64,000 nt of DNA from Pseudofrankia inefficax (GCF_000166135.1 NC_014666.1:4464001-4528000), one strand, 5' to 3'. Positions 32,629 through 42,587 are shown, numbered from the stretch's first letter. Notes: generated from the sequence alone by a model not told the origin. Numbers and translations are program-made.

Positions 32629-34254
32629 CTACCCCGGCAGGGCGGCCGGGTCGCGGGTCGTCTGCGCCTGGGCCGCTGGCCGGGTGGGGACTACGGCCGG
32701 GTCGGCCGGTGCGGGGACGCCGCCGGTGGCGGTCGAGCCGTGTGGGCCGACGACCAGGTAGACGACGACCGCCGCGGCGGCGAGGAAGCCGGCGCCGACG
32801 AAGCTCGCGACGTTGAACCCGTGCACGACCGCGGCCTGCGCGAGCGCCCGGGGCCCGCCGGCCGCGGCATGGTGGGAGCCGAGGTAGCCGGTCGTCGCGG
32901 TGCCGGCGATCGTGCCGAGCAGCGCCAGGCCCAGCGACGCGCCGATCTGCTGGAAGGTCATCACCGCGCCGCCGGCGACGCCCGCGTCACGGCCGGCGCC
33001 CAGGGTCGCGATGCTGTTCGCCGGCATCATGACCCAGCCCATGCCGAAGCCGAGCACGACCAGCGCGGGCAGCGCCCCCGCCCAGTAGGAGCTGTCCGGC
33101 CGCAGCAGGCCGATCAGTGTGAGTGCCGCGGCCGCCGACACGAGCCCGGTGACGAGCAGGTTGCGGATCGCCACCCGCACGATCAGCCGGCCGACGATGC
33201 GCGCCCCGGTGACGAGACCCGCGGTCAGTGGCAGGAACGCCACCCCGGTGCGGGTCGGCGAGTAGCCGAGCACCTCCTGCAGGTAGTAGGTGAGGAAGAA
33301 GAACCCGGCGAAGACGGCGACGCCGATCGCGAGCGTCGCCAGGTAGGAGCCGCCGCGGCCACGGTGCAGAACCACGCGCAGTGGCAGCAGCGGGCTCGGG
33401 ACCCGCGCCTCGACCAGCACGAACGCGACGAGCAGCACGGCCCCGGCGACGAGCGAGGCGACCGTCCCCACCGAGGCCCACCCGTCGGTCTGGGCCCGGG
33501 AGAACCCGAACACCAGCGCCATGAGCCCCACCGTCGCGAGCAGCGCCCCGGCGACGTCGACGCGGCCTCGGCCGGGCCCCGCCGCGGCGGCACCGGGGGC
33601 GGCGGCCGGCGTGGAGCGGGGCACCGCGCTGACGGTCACGGCGGCCGCGACGAGGGCCAGCGGGACCGCGATGTACATGCTGTAGCGCCAGGACAGGTAC
33701 CCGGTGAGCACCCCGCCGAGGATCAGGCCGATCCCCGAGCTGGACCCCATCACGGTCCCGAAGATCGCGAACGCGCGGGCCCGCTCGGCCGGGACGGTGA
33801 ACGTCGTGCCCAGCAGCGCCAGCGCCGCCGGGGTGAACAGCGCCCCGAACACGCCCTGCAGGCCGCGGGCGGCCAGCAGCATGCCGGTGTCGACGGCCGC
33901 GCCGCCCAGCGCCGACGCGGCCGCGAAACCGGCCAGGCCGATGAGCAGCGCGCGGCGGCGGCCGAGCAGCTCGCCGACCCGGCCACCCAGCAGCAGGAAG
34001 CCGCCGTAGCCGAGCGCGAACGTCGTCAGCACCCACTGGCGGGTCGGATCGGACATGTGCAGGTCACGCTGCGCCGACGGCAACGCGATGTTCATGATCG
34101 TGAGGTCGGCGGCGACCATCAGCTGGCCGAGCGCCGCCGCGGCCAACGCCCGCCAGCGCCGGCTCTCGGCGCCGCCGGGTACCGCCGCGCCACCGGCGGC
34201 GGTCGCGGCCGGCGCGGGCGGGCCGCTGGCGGGACCTGGGCTGTCTGTCGTCAT
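32629..34254 (-). CDS. MFS drug exporter (DHA2/EmrB-QacA type)
   Basis: 541 residues with about 14 hydrophobic helices. Typical DHA2 motifs: MVAADLTIMNIALP in helix 1, GYGGFLLLGGRVGELLGRRRALL (motif A), GLQGVFGALFTPAALALL and GIGLILGGVLTGYLSWR (motif C). ATG 34254 follows GGGAGAGG. It is a proton-driven multidrug exporter of the cytoplasmic membrane. Divergent from a MarR gene with paired palindromes between them, so it is likely repressed by that protein. Confidence 0.92.
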   Translation of the reverse strand: MTTDSPGPASGPPAPAATAAGGAAVPGGAESRRWRALAAAALGQLMVAADLTIMNIALPSAQRDLHMSDPTRQWVLTTFALGYGGFLLLGGRVGELLGRRRALLIGLAGFAAASALGGAAVDTGMLLAARGLQGVFGALFTPAALALLGTTFTVPAERARAFAIFGTVMGSSSGIGLILGGVLTGYLSWRYSMYIAVPLALVAAAVTVSAVPRSTPAAAPGAAAAGPGRGRVDVAGALLATVGLMALVFGFSRAQTDGWASVGTVASLVAGAVLLVAFVLVEARVPSPLLPLRVVLHRGRGGSYLATLAIGVAVFAGFFFLTYYLQEVLGYSPTRTGVAFLPLTAGLVTGARIVGRLIVRVAIRNLLVTGLVSAAAALTLIGLLRPDSSYWAGALPALVVLGFGMGWVMMPANSIATLGAGRDAGVAGGAVMTFQQIGASLGLALLGTIAGTATTGYLGSHHAAAGGPRALAQAAVVHGFNVASFVGAGFLAAAAVVVYLVVGPHGSTATGGVPAPADPAVVPTRPAAQAQTTRDPAALPG

Positions 34255-34350
34255 GGGTGTGCCTCTCCCGCCTGGCGCCGCGCGGGGCGGCGCCGGGGCC
34301 ACGGTGTGGCTCGGTGAAACGCCCAGGCCACACCAGATTCATTGGACCGG

Positions 34351-34370
34351 CCAACGTTGGTGGCGCCAAC
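34351..34370. promoter_or_regulatory. Operator candidate between MFS and marR
   Basis: Perfect palindrome CCAACGTTGG (34351-34360) overlaps GTTGG-TGGCG-CCAAC (34356-34370). A further CCAACGAAATTG occurs near 34394. The sites lie in the divergent promoter region and fit MarR-type dyads (inference). Confidence 0.6.
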
Positions 34371-34420
34371 AGTAACAAGATTTGTGGGTCGTGCCAACGA
34401 AATTGTTTAGACTCCGGAGC

Positions 34421-35011
34421 GTGGATCGCAGGCGGAACGTGACACCGAGCCCGGACGGCGGCCCGGACGCGGTGGCCGGGGCATGCGCCGACCCCGGTGA
34501 GCCCGACTGGGCGGCGCCGGGCGTCGCGAACTACGTGGCGACGTGGCCGACCCGGCTGAGCCGGCTGGCCACCTGGCTGGTGAACAAGACGGCGGCGCAC
34601 TCCCACCGGCTGACCGCCGAGGCCTTCGCGGGCACCGGCGGCCGTCGCTACCACTACGCGCTGCTGGCCTCGCTCGCCGAGTTCGGCGCGTCCAGCCAGG
34701 CGAGCCTCGGCCGGCGGTGCGGCTTCGACCGCAGCGACGTGGCCGCCATGGTCAACGAGCTCGCGACGGCCGGCTACGTCGAGCGCACCCAGGACCCGGC
34801 CGACCGCCGCCGCAACATCATCGCGATCACCGGGGCGGGCCAGGCGCGGCTGGCGGAGTTCGACGTCATCGCCGAGGCGATGCAGGACAGGCTGCTCGCC
34901 CCGCTGTCACCCGCCGAGCGGGCCGAGTTCGTCCGGCTGCTCACCCGGGTGCTGAACCACCAGGCCGCCAGCCACGGCCCCAGCGGCGAGCCGATCATCC
35001 ACCAGACCTGA
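34421..35011 (+). CDS. MarR-family transcriptional regulator
   Basis: 196 residues from GTG 34421 (GTG 34439 is also in frame). Winged helix at about 80-140: SQASLGRRCGFDRSDVAAMVNELATAGYVERTQDPADRRRNII in parts, with the conserved DPADRR wing. Helices at both ends form the dimer interface. Divergent from an EmrB-type exporter, the standard repressor/efflux layout. It converges with the TIR-WD40 gene at a 39-bp gap that has no palindromic element. Confidence 0.9.
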   Translation: MDRRRNVTPSPDGGPDAVAGACADPGEPDWAAPGVANYVATWPTRLSRLATWLVNKTAAHSHRLTAEAFAGTGGRRYHYALLASLAEFGASSQASLGRRCGFDRSDVAAMVNELATAGYVERTQDPADRRRNIIAITGAGQARLAEFDVIAEAMQDRLLAPLSPAERAEFVRLLTRVLNHQAASHGPSGEPIIHQT

Positions 35012-35050
35012 GCCGGCGGCGCCCCTGAGCCGGGTCCGGCGGCGGGCCGG

Positions 35051-36565
35051 TCAGCCGGCGGTAGAGGCGAGCCGGGCCCCGATGCTCCACAGGACGGCTG
35101 TCTTGCCGGCGCAGGCGGCGGCCAGCAGCGCCCCGTCGCGGGAGAAGGCCAGGCCGTTGACGGCGCCGTAGCCGCTGGACAGCGCGGCGAGACGGTTCGG
35201 CCGCCCGGGGGAGGTCACGTCCCACAGCGCGACCGTGCTGTCGGCGGCGCCGGTCGCGACCCTGGTCGCGTCGGCCGTGACCGCCAGCGCCGTCACGGCC
35301 TTGCGGTGGCCGGTCAGCTCGGCGACGGGCTCCGGGTGGGCGGGGCTCGTGATGTCCCACAGCCGCGCGGTCCGGTCGGCGCCCGCGGTCGCCAGCAGCG
35401 TCGGCGTCACGAACCGGACCGCGTGGACCGTGTCGCGGTGCGCGGCGATCGTCGCGGTGCGGGTCGGGTGCCCGGGGTCGGCGACGTCCCAGAGGATCAC
35501 CGTCTTGTCGTCGCCGCCGGACGCCAGCCGGCGGCCGTCCGGGCTGAACGCGACCGACCGCACGCCCTTGCGGTGGTCGGTCAGCACCGCGAGCACGCTC
35601 TGGCGGCCCGAGCGGCGCGCGTTCCACAGCGCGACGGCCTTGTCCTGCCCGCCGGTGGCGACGACGGAGGCGTCGGGGCTGAGCGCCACGGCCCGGATGT
35701 AGTGCTTGTGCCCCCGCTCGCTGAACACCAGCTCGGGTGCCGCCGGGTCGGCGAGGTCCCACACCGCGACCTGCATCGCGTCACCGACGACGGCGAGCCG
35801 GGTGCCGTCGGCGCTCGTCGCGAGGTCCCGGACCCACTCCTGGCTGTACCGGGCGCCGTACTCGATCTCGACCATCGTCGTCGGCCGGGCGGGCTTCGCG
35901 AGGTCGAACAGGCGGACCTTGCCGTCCTGCGCGCCGGTGACGAGCAGCCCGCCGGTCGCCGGGAACACCACGGCCCGCACCGGAGACGGGAACCCGGCCA
36001 GCTCGGCGAGGACCTCGACGCCGTCCTCGCCGGCCTGCGCCGGCACGACCGCGGCCACGGCCGGGACAGCCGCCGGGGGCGCCTCGGCCGCCGGGGGAGT
36101 CGTGGCCGGCGGGGCCGCCGCCCCCGCGGCGGCGGGCTCGGCGCGCAGCACGGCGAGCTGGCGGCGCAGCCACTCGCGGGCGACCGGCCGCTCCAGGCCG
36201 AACAGGTCGAAGGACACGACCCGGCTGAACCGGCCGGGCCGGCGGCAGTCCGCGACCCGGACCGCGACCAGCCGTCCGGCCGCCGCGTCGTCCAGCGTGT
36301 CCGCCGCGGCGCCGACCGCGGCCAGGTAGTCGTCGGACAGCACGACCAGCACGTGCTCGGCGTGGCCGGTCGCGGCGGCCAGCGCCGGGGCGGCGTCCTC
36401 GCCCGCGGCCGGGGCCAGCGGCGGCTCGGCGATCGCCCGCACCCCGGCGTCCTGCAGCTGCCAGACGAGCCAGTCGGCCCAGCCGCGGTCGGCCTCGACG
36501 AACGACACCGTGAAATCCCACCGGACGCCGTCCGGGGATCCGCCTGCCACGCTGGGGGTTGTCAC
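35051..36565 (-). CDS. TIR-like domain WD40-repeat protein
   Basis: 504 residues. Residues about 8-150 have the TIR_2-like pattern of actinobacterial proteins (RWDFTVSFVEADRGWADWL, WQLQDAGVRAIAEP, VLVVLSDDYLAAVG, then DCRRPGRFSRVVSFDLFGL). The stretch after SDDYL where NADase-active TIRs carry a Glu reads AAADTLDD, so catalytic activity is doubtful. After an Ala/Pro linker, six to seven WD40 blades follow (GGQDKAVALWN, GGDDKTVILWD, AGADRTARLWD, GAADSTVALWD). It is probably a sensor/scaffold; a defence or signalling role is inferred. GTG 36565 lacks a ribosome site. Confidence 0.85.
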   Translation of the reverse strand: MTTPSVAGGSPDGVRWDFTVSFVEADRGWADWLVWQLQDAGVRAIAEPPLAPAAGEDAAPALAAATGHAEHVLVVLSDDYLAAVGAAADTLDDAAAGRLVAVRVADCRRPGRFSRVVSFDLFGLERPVAREWLRRQLAVLRAEPAAAGAAAPPATTPPAAEAPPAAVPAVAAVVPAQAGEDGVEVLAELAGFPSPVRAVVFPATGGLLVTGAQDGKVRLFDLAKPARPTTMVEIEYGARYSQEWVRDLATSADGTRLAVVGDAMQVAVWDLADPAAPELVFSERGHKHYIRAVALSPDASVVATGGQDKAVALWNARRSGRQSVLAVLTDHRKGVRSVAFSPDGRRLASGGDDKTVILWDVADPGHPTRTATIAAHRDTVHAVRFVTPTLLATAGADRTARLWDITSPAHPEPVAELTGHRKAVTALAVTADATRVATGAADSTVALWDVTSPGRPNRLAALSSGYGAVNGLAFSRDGALLAAACAGKTAVLWSIGARLASTAG

Positions 36566-36627
36566 AGGTCGAGACTGCCACGTCAGGACGGGCGTGGCCC
36601 AGCCGGCCCCACCTGCGTGCCCGGCGG

Positions 36628-37737
36628 CTACAGGCCGACCTGGCTCGACGGGTTGTCCCGGTCGAACAGCCGGCCGGCGCGCACGTAGCTGTCCAGCGAC
36701 GAGGCCGACCGCCACCGGCCCTGGCGCATGATCGCCCGGTCGGAGGCGCCGGCGCGGGCCGCGGCCGTCGCGAAGCCCGAACGCAGCGAGTGGCCGGCGA
36801 AGTCGGCCGGGTCCAGCCCGGCCGCCCGCGCCCGGCGCTGCACGATCCGGGCCACCGAGCTGGTGTGCAGCCGCCCGGCGCCGACCTGGCCGTGCCGGTT
36901 GATGCCCCGGAACGCCGGCCCGTCCTCGACGCGGGCGGCCGCCGTCCAGGCCTGCCAGGACCGCACCGGGCAGGTCGGCCGGTAGGAGCCGTACGCGACG
37001 CCGACGAGCGCGCCGGCGGCCTGCTGGTCGGTCTTCGACGAGCGGACCGACAGCACCAGCCCGTCAGCGGTCACCTCGACGTCGGCGACGTCCAGGCCGA
37101 CGAGCTCGGAGCGGCGCAGGCAGCCGGCGAACCCGACCAGCAGCAGCGCCCGGTCCCGGACGGCCGCGAGCGCCGCCGCCGGGCCCGCCGGCTCGGCCCC
37201 GGTGCCGTCCGGCTCGTCGAGCGCCGCGAGGACCCGGGTGAGCAGCGTCGTCTCCAGGGCGGCCTTGCGCTCGGGGCGGACCCCGTGGACCCGGCGGATG
37301 CCGTCCCACACGGTCGCGACCTCGACGGAGGCGGCCGGGTTCACCGGCGCCTTCGCGAGCTGGTGGGCGACCGAGAGCGCGGCGAGGCGGCGGCGGATCG
37401 TCGACGGCTTGTAGCCCGCGTCGGCGAGCGCCGCGAGGTAGCCGGCGACGGTCAGCGCGCTCGCCGGCACCGCGACCGGCGTGCCCGGCTGCGCGGCGCA
37501 CCAGGCGCGGAAGTGCCGCAGGTCGGCGTCGTAGGCCTTCCACGTCGACGCCGCCCTCGCCGCCCGGGCGTAGTCGGTCACCCGGCCGGTCAGCCACGCC
37601 GTGAGCTCACCGTCGTCGGGGTCGCGCTCCCGGGGCACGGGCAGCGCGGCGCCGGCCGGTGCCGCGCCGGGCTGGCGCGACCGCTCGGGGCCGGCGGGGT
37701 CGACGGGGCCGACGGCCGGGCCGGGTCCGCTGGGCAT
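36628..37737 (-). CDS. Tyrosine recombinase / integrase
   Basis: 369 residues, ATG 37737. N-terminal SAM-like core-binding domain (STWKAYDADLRHFRAWC, SALTVAGYLAALADAGYKPSTIRRRLAAL in parts). The catalytic domain carries Arg in GCLRRSELVGL, Lys in VRSSKTDQ, the H-x2-R box GHSLRSGFAT and the nucleophile Tyr in SLDSYVRA. All catalytic residues are present, so it should be active. No tRNA or evident attachment duplication was found next to it, so a mobile island cannot be delimited. Similar lone integrases occur on actinobacterial accessory regions. Confidence 0.9.
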   Translation of the reverse strand: MPSGPGPAVGPVDPAGPERSRQPGAAPAGAALPVPRERDPDDGELTAWLTGRVTDYARAARAASTWKAYDADLRHFRAWCAAQPGTPVAVPASALTVAGYLAALADAGYKPSTIRRRLAALSVAHQLAKAPVNPAASVEVATVWDGIRRVHGVRPERKAALETTLLTRVLAALDEPDGTGAEPAGPAAALAAVRDRALLLVGFAGCLRRSELVGLDVADVEVTADGLVLSVRSSKTDQQAAGALVGVAYGSYRPTCPVRSWQAWTAAARVEDGPAFRGINRHGQVGAGRLHTSSVARIVQRRARAAGLDPADFAGHSLRSGFATAAARAGASDRAIMRQGRWRSASSLDSYVRAGRLFDRDNPSSQVGL

Positions 37738-37805
37738 GGTCGGAGTGTTCTCCCGCCTCTCACCTGGCGGCACCGACCTGGCCGCCGCTGTGGACAGTAT
37801 GATGC

Positions 37806-37825
37806 CTGTCAGTTCAAACTGACAG
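37806..37825. promoter_or_regulatory. 20-bp palindrome abutting the HTH-gene start
   Basis: CTGTCAGTTCAAACTGACAG has perfect 9-bp arms around CA and ends one base before the GTG at 37827. A TATGAT hexamer at 37798-37803 lies directly upstream, so a bound protein would cover the transcription start. Autorepression by the HTH protein is inferred; the integrase promoter on the other strand may share the site. Confidence 0.7.
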
Positions 37826-37826
37826 C

Positions 37827-38039
37827 GTGAACGTTGACGCCCTCCTGGACCGGGTCCGCGCCGGCGACCCGGCGCTGGGGCTGCGCGCGGTGGGCGCGCT
37901 GCACCGGCTGGCCGAGCAGGTCGAGTCGGTCGCCGTCGTCGCCGCCCGTGACCGCGGCTGGTCGTGGGAACAGATCGGCGACGCCCTCGGGGTGTCACGC
38001 CAGTCCGCGCACGCCAAGCACGGCCGGTCCGCCGGCTAG
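37827..38039 (+). CDS. Small HTH DNA-binding protein
   Basis: 70 residues. The C-terminal half is a clear helix-turn-helix: DRGWSWEQIGDALGVSRQSAHAKHG. The N-terminal half is a single helix (LLDRVRAGDPALGLRAVGALHRLAEQVE). There is no ribosome site because a palindrome abuts the GTG, so translation is probably leaderless. The Clp-N protein gene follows at 37 bp; this HTH/Clp-N pairing recurs in actinobacteria. Confidence 0.85.
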   Translation: MNVDALLDRVRAGDPALGLRAVGALHRLAEQVESVAVVAARDRGWSWEQIGDALGVSRQSAHAKHGRSAG

Positions 38040-38075
38040 CGGCGGCCGGGCCGAACACGGAGGGGGGAGGGGCGG

Positions 38076-38663
38076 ATGCGACCGCGGTTCGGCCCCGGTG
38101 CCCGCGAGGTGATCGGCTCGGCGGTCGCCGAGGCCCGGCTGCGCGGCGACCGCCGGATCGGCACCGAGCATCTGCTGCTCGGGGTGCTGCGCCACCCGGA
38201 CACCGCCGCGGCCCGCGCGCTGGCGGTGGACCTCGCCGACGCCCGCGCCGCGCTGGGGGCGCTCGACCGGGAGGCGCTCGCGGTCCTCGGCATCGACGTG
38301 AGCCCCGGGCTTCCCGCCCCCGCGGGCGGGCCGTGCCTGGCCCCCGGCGACCCGTGGGGATCCCCGGACGAGGAACCCGCCGCCGGCCGGCTCTTCGGCG
38401 GGCACCGGGCCCCGCCGAGCCCCGAACAGGTCGCGCGGCTGCGGGCGGCCCTGAGTTCGGGTGCCCGCGCGGTGCTGGCCGGCTCGATCGGCGCCGCTCC
38501 GCACGACCCGGCCGGACGCGTCACCCCGGAGCTCGTCCTGGCGGCGCTGCTCGAGCGGCAGCCACCGGACCCCGCGGCCGCGCTGCTGGCCCGCCTCGGT
38601 GTCGACCCCGCGGTGGCCCGCGCCCGGCTCACCGCGCCACACCCACGCCCACCCAGCGGCTGA
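38076..38663 (+). CDS. Clp N-terminal (ClpN) repeat protein
   Basis: 195 residues with two ClpN-like repeats: GPGAREVIGSAVAEARLRGDRRIGTEHLLLGVLR (residues 5-40, in parts) and a second around 110-180 (VTPELVLAALLERQPPDPAAALLARLGV). No ATPase module is present. ClpN domains bind substrates or adaptors for ClpC/ClpA. Stand-alone forms may act as adaptors or with the neighbouring HTH protein. ATG 38076 follows GGAGGGG. Confidence 0.85.
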   Translation: MRPRFGPGAREVIGSAVAEARLRGDRRIGTEHLLLGVLRHPDTAAARALAVDLADARAALGALDREALAVLGIDVSPGLPAPAGGPCLAPGDPWGSPDEEPAAGRLFGGHRAPPSPEQVARLRAALSSGARAVLAGSIGAAPHDPAGRVTPELVLAALLERQPPDPAAALLARLGVDPAVARARLTAPHPRPPSG

Positions 38664-38688
38664 GCCCGGCGCCCGGCCCAGAAAACGC

Positions 38689-38719
38689 TTTGACCTGAAG
38701 TGGAGTTGAGCTCGTAGTG
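38689..38719 (+). promoter_or_regulatory. MerR-type promoter of the ABC exporter operon
   Basis: TTGACC (38689-38694) and TAGTGT (38714-38719) are separated by 19 bp, the elongated spacer typical of MerR-activated promoters. The spacer and its edge contain the imperfect dyad ACCTGAAGT-GG-AGTTGAGCT, close to SoxR/MerR-type sites. No merR gene is in the window, so the activator must lie elsewhere. Confidence 0.65.
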
Positions 38720-38838
38720 TCCTCCTACGCCGACGGCGAGACACCCGGAGACCGGCGCCGTCCGGTCCTGGCCTGTCACGGCCGTATGGCAGCCTTGCTA
38801 CCGCCGTCCGCGCCGTCGCCGAGAGGGATCACCGCCGC

Positions 38839-40575
38839 ATGCTGATCCGAGTCCTGCGGGCCCACCTCGGGCCCTACCGCGGCCAGATCGCGGCGCTCGT
38901 CGTGCTCCAGCTGGCCGCCACCTTCGTCATGCTCTACCTGCCGACACTGAACGCCGACCTGATCGACCACGGCGTCGTCGAGGGGGACACCGGCTACATC
39001 GTGTCCATCGGCGGCATCATGCTCGCGCTCACCTTCGGGCAGGTCGTGTGCGCCTGCGGCGCCGCGTTCTTCAGCGCCCGCACCGCGATGGCCTTCGGCC
39101 GCGACGTCCGCGCCTCGGTGTTCAACCGGGTCCAGTCGTTCTCCGCCCGCGAGATCGGCCACTTCGGCGCCCCGTCGCTGATCACCAGGGCGACGAACGA
39201 CGTCCAGCAGGTCCAGATGCTCGCCCTGCTGTCCGGCACGATGATGATCTCGGCGCCGTTCATGTGCATCGGCGGGATCGTCCTGGCGATCAACCAGGAC
39301 GCCAAGCTGTCGCTGCTGCTGGTCGCCGTCGTCCCGATCCTCGGCATCGTCATCAGCCTGATCATCCGGCGGATGCACCCGCTGGGCCGGGCGATGCAGG
39401 AACGGCTCGACACGGTCAACCGGGTGCTGCGCGAGCAGCTGCACGGCCTGCGGGTGATCCGCGCGTTCGTCCGCGACACCCACGAGCGTGACCGGTTCGC
39501 CGTCGCGAACGCCGAGCTGACCGACACCTCGGTGCGCTACGGCCGGCTGATGGCGCTGATGTTCCCGTTGGTGTTCGCCGCGGTGAACATCTCCTCGATC
39601 GCGGTGATCTGGTTCGGCGCGCACCGGATCGACTCCGGCGGCATGCAGATCGGCGCGCTGACCGCGTTCCTGTCCTACCTGATGCAGATCCTCATGTCGG
39701 TGATGATGGCGACGTTCATGTTCGCCATGATCCCGCGCGCCGCGGTGTGCGCCGAGCGGATCTGCGAGGTCCTCGACACCGAGACGACGCTGCTCGCGCC
39801 GGAGAACCCGGTCACCGAGCTGGACCGCCACGGCGAGCTGGAGCTGCGCGGCGTCGGGTTCCGCTACCCGGGCGCCGAGGCGTCCGTGCTGCGCGACATC
39901 AGCCTCGCCGCCCGGCCCGGCCAGGTCACCGCGATCATCGGCTCCACCGGCGTGGGCAAGTCGACGCTGATGTCCCTGATCCCCCGGCTGTCCGACGTCA
40001 CCGAGGGAACGGTGCTCGTCGACGGCGTCGACGTCCGTGACATCGACCCGGCGCTGCTCGCGAAGACCGTCGCCCTCGTGCCACAGAAGCCGTACCTGTT
40101 CTCCGGCACGGTCGCGTCCAACCTGCGCTACGGCGACCCGGACGCCACCGACGACGAGCTGTGGCGCGCGCTGGAGACCGCGCAGGCGAAGGGGTTCGTC
40201 GAGGCGATGCCCGACGGGCTCGCGACGTCGATCTCCCAGGGCGGCACGAACGTCTCCGGCGGGCAGCGCCAGCGCCTCGCGATCGCCCGCGCGCTCGTCC
40301 GCCGCCCCGAGGTCTACCTGTTCGACGACTCGTTCTCAGCGCTGGACTACGCCACCGACGCGGCGCTGCGCGCGGCGCTGGCCCGGGAGACCGCCGCCGC
40401 GACCGTGGTGATCGTCGCCCAGCGGGTCGCGACGATCCGCGACGCCGACCAGATCATCGTCCTCGACGCCGGCCAGATCGTCGGCGTCGGCACCCACCAC
40501 GAGCTGATGGCCGACAACGAGACCTACCGGGAGATCGTGCTGTCCCAGCTCACCGAACAGGAGGCGGCCGCATGA
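38839..40575 (+). CDS. ABC exporter half-transporter with degenerate ATPase site
   Basis: 578 residues: six-helix type-IV exporter membrane domain (1-320) and NBD (about 340-578). Walker [10 protein letters not shown], signature [10 protein letters not shown]. Walker B ends [10 protein letters not shown], so the catalytic Glu is replaced by Asp, a hallmark of the degenerate subunit in heterodimeric multidrug exporters (LmrC/BmrC/TM287 type). The stop overlaps the next start (ATGA). With its partner it should export drugs or lipids. The ATG has only a distant GAGAGGG. Confidence 0.93.
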   Translation: MLIRVLRAHLGPYRGQIAALVVLQLAATFVMLYLPTLNADLIDHGVVEGDTGYIVSIGGIMLALTFGQVVCACGAAFFSARTAMAFGRDVRASVFNRVQSFSAREIGHFGAPSLITRATNDVQQVQMLALLSGTMMISAPFMCIGGIVLAINQDAKLSLLLVAVVPILGIVISLIIRRMHPLGRAMQERLDTVNRVLREQLHGLRVIRAFVRDTHERDRFAVANAELTDTSVRYGRLMALMFPLVFAAVNISSIAVIWFGAHRIDSGGMQIGALTAFLSYLMQILMSVMMATFMFAMIPRAAVCAERICEVLDTETTLLAPENPVTELDRHGELELRGVGFRYPGAEASVLRDISLAARPGQVTAIIGSTGVGKSTLMSLIPRLSDVTEGTVLVDGVDVRDIDPALLAKTVALVPQKPYLFSGTVASNLRYGDPDATDDELWRALETAQAKGFVEAMPDGLATSISQGGTNVSGGQRQRLAIARALVRRPEVYLFDDSFSALDYATDAALRAALARETAAATVVIVAQRVATIRDADQIIVLDAGQIVGVGTHHELMADNETYREIVLSQLTEQEAAA

Positions 40576-42548
40576 CCAGCCCGAACGGCCGGCCGGGCGG
40601 CGCGCCGGCGCAGCGGGCACCGGTGGGCGGGCCGCCGATGGCCCGGATGATGATGCAGGGCGGCAACGTCGAGAAGCCCACCGACTTCAAGTCCTCGACA
40701 CGCCGGCTGCTGCGCCTGCTCAGCCCGCAACGCCACCTCGTCATCCCCGCCGTGGTCCTCACCGCCCTCGGCGTCGCGCTCAACGTGTCCGGCCCCCGGC
40801 TGCTCGGCCACGCGACCGACCTCGTCCTGACCGGCCTGCTGTCCAAGCACATCCCCGCCGGGGTCAGCAAGGCGCAGGCCGTCGCGCAGCTGCGCGCCCA
40901 GGGCCACGGCACCCAGGCCGACCTGCTGTCCTCACTGAACGTCCGCCCGGGCCACGGGATGGACTTCGACGCGATCGGCCGGGTGCTGGCGATCGTCCTG
41001 GCCGTCTACCTGGTCGCCCTCGTCTGCAACATCCTGCAGGCCAGGCTCATCAACGCCGCGCTGCAGCGGATCCTGTCCGACCTGCGCACCGAGGTCCAGG
41101 CGAAGATCACCCGGCTGCCGCTGCGGTACTTCGACCGGGCCCAGCGCGGCGAGGTCCTCTCCCGCGTCACCAACGACATCGACAACCTCGGCCAGAGCGT
41201 CCAGCAGTCCCTCTCGCAGCTGATCCAGTCCGTCCTGCTGATCATCGGCGTGCTGTCGATGATGTTCTGGATCTCCTGGCTGCTCGCGCTGATCGCGCTG
41301 GTCACCGTCCCGCTGTCGATGCTCGTCGCCGCCCGGGTCGGGAAGCTGTCCCAGCCGCACTTCGTCAACCAGTGGCGCACCACCGGCCGGCTCGGCGCCC
41401 ACATCGAGGAGATGTACACCGGGCACTCCCTCGTGCGGCTGTTCGGCCGCCAGGAGGAGGCCGCGGCGACGTTCGCCGAGCAGAACCAGAAGCTCTACGA
41501 GGCCAGCTGGCGCGCGCAGGCCCTCGCCGGGCTGATGCAGCCCGCGATGATGTTCATCGGGAACCTGAACTTCGTGTTCGTCGCGGTCGTCGGCGGGCTG
41601 CGGGTCGCCTCCGGGGACCTCTCGATCGGCTCGGTGCAGGCGTTCATCCAGTACTCCCGGCAGTTCTCCCAGCCGCTGACCCAGGTCGCCTCGATGGCGA
41701 ACCTGGTCCAGTCCGGCGTGGCGTCCGCCGAGCGGGTGTTCGAGCTGCTCGACACCGACGAGCAGAGCCCCGACCCCGAGGTCCCGGCCCGCCCCGAGCA
41801 GCCCCGCGGCCGGGTCGCGTTCGAGCACGTCGCGTTCCGCTACGAGCCCGACAAGCCGCTGATCGAGGACCTGTCCCTGGTCGCCGACCCCGGCGACACG
41901 GTCGCGATCGTCGGCCCGACCGGCGCCGGGAAGACCACCCTGATCAACCTGCTGATGCGGTTCTACGAGCCCACCAGCGGGCGGATCACCCTCGACGGCG
42001 TCGACATCGCGACGATGACCCGCGACGAGCTGCGGGCGACGACCGGGATGGTGCTGCAGGACACCTGGCTGTTCGGCGGCACCATCGCGGACAACATCGC
42101 CTACGGCGCCCAGGGGGCGACCCGCGAGCAGGTCGTCGAGGCCGCGAAGGCCGCCCACGTCGACCGGTTCGTCCGGCTGCTGCCGCACGGCTACGACACG
42201 GTCCTGGAGGACGAGGGCACCGGAGTGTCCGGCGGTGAACGCCAGCTGATCACGATCGCGCGGGCGTTCCTCGCCGACCCGCAGATCCTGATCCTCGACG
42301 AGGCGACCAGCTCGGTCGACACCCGCACCGAGGTCCTCATCCAGCGGGCCATGGCGCAGCTGCGCTCCGGGCGGACCGCGTTCGTCATCGCCCACCGGCT
42401 CTCGACGATCCGCGACGCCGACACGATCCTCGTGATGGAGCACGGCTCGATCGTCGAGCAGGGCTCCCACCACGAACTGCTCGCCGCCGACGGCGCCTAC
42501 GCGCGCCTCTACCAGGCCCAGTTCGCCCAGGCGGTCGCCGAGGTCTGA
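40572..42548 (+). CDS. ABC exporter half-transporter with canonical ATPase site
   Basis: 658 residues. N-terminal Met-rich tail ([11 protein letters not shown]), membrane domain (about 45-395) with an extra 55-residue extracellular loop after helix 1, and NBD. Walker [10 protein letters not shown], signature [10 protein letters not shown], Walker [13 protein letters not shown] with the catalytic Glu intact, and H-loop IAHRLST. It pairs with the preceding degenerate half as an asymmetric exporter. Overlapping start (ATGA) ensures equal synthesis. Confidence 0.95.
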   Translation: MTSPNGRPGGAPAQRAPVGGPPMARMMMQGGNVEKPTDFKSSTRRLLRLLSPQRHLVIPAVVLTALGVALNVSGPRLLGHATDLVLTGLLSKHIPAGVSKAQAVAQLRAQGHGTQADLLSSLNVRPGHGMDFDAIGRVLAIVLAVYLVALVCNILQARLINAALQRILSDLRTEVQAKITRLPLRYFDRAQRGEVLSRVTNDIDNLGQSVQQSLSQLIQSVLLIIGVLSMMFWISWLLALIALVTVPLSMLVAARVGKLSQPHFVNQWRTTGRLGAHIEEMYTGHSLVRLFGRQEEAAATFAEQNQKLYEASWRAQALAGLMQPAMMFIGNLNFVFVAVVGGLRVASGDLSIGSVQAFIQYSRQFSQPLTQVASMANLVQSGVASAERVFELLDTDEQSPDPEVPARPEQPRGRVAFEHVAFRYEPDKPLIEDLSLVADPGDTVAIVGPTGAGKTTLINLLMRFYEPTSGRITLDGVDIATMTRDELRATTGMVLQDTWLFGGTIADNIAYGAQGATREQVVEAAKAAHVDRFVRLLPHGYDTVLEDEGTGVSGGERQLITIARAFLADPQILILDEATSSVDTRTEVLIQRAMAQLRSGRTAFVIAHRLSTIRDADTILVMEHGSIVEQGSHHELLAADGAYARLYQAQFAQAVAEV

Positions 42549-42587
42549 CGGTCCTAGCGGGGCCCCGGCCCCGCGTGCGCTGGCCGC

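Noticed and set aside
35051-36565. Active NADase TIR domain
   Set aside because: The region that should supply the catalytic Glu reads AAADTLDD, so only a TIR-like fold is claimed.
36628-37737. Delimited integrative element around the recombinase
   Set aside because: No tRNA, attachment duplication, excisionase or replication gene was found nearby, so borders cannot be proposed.
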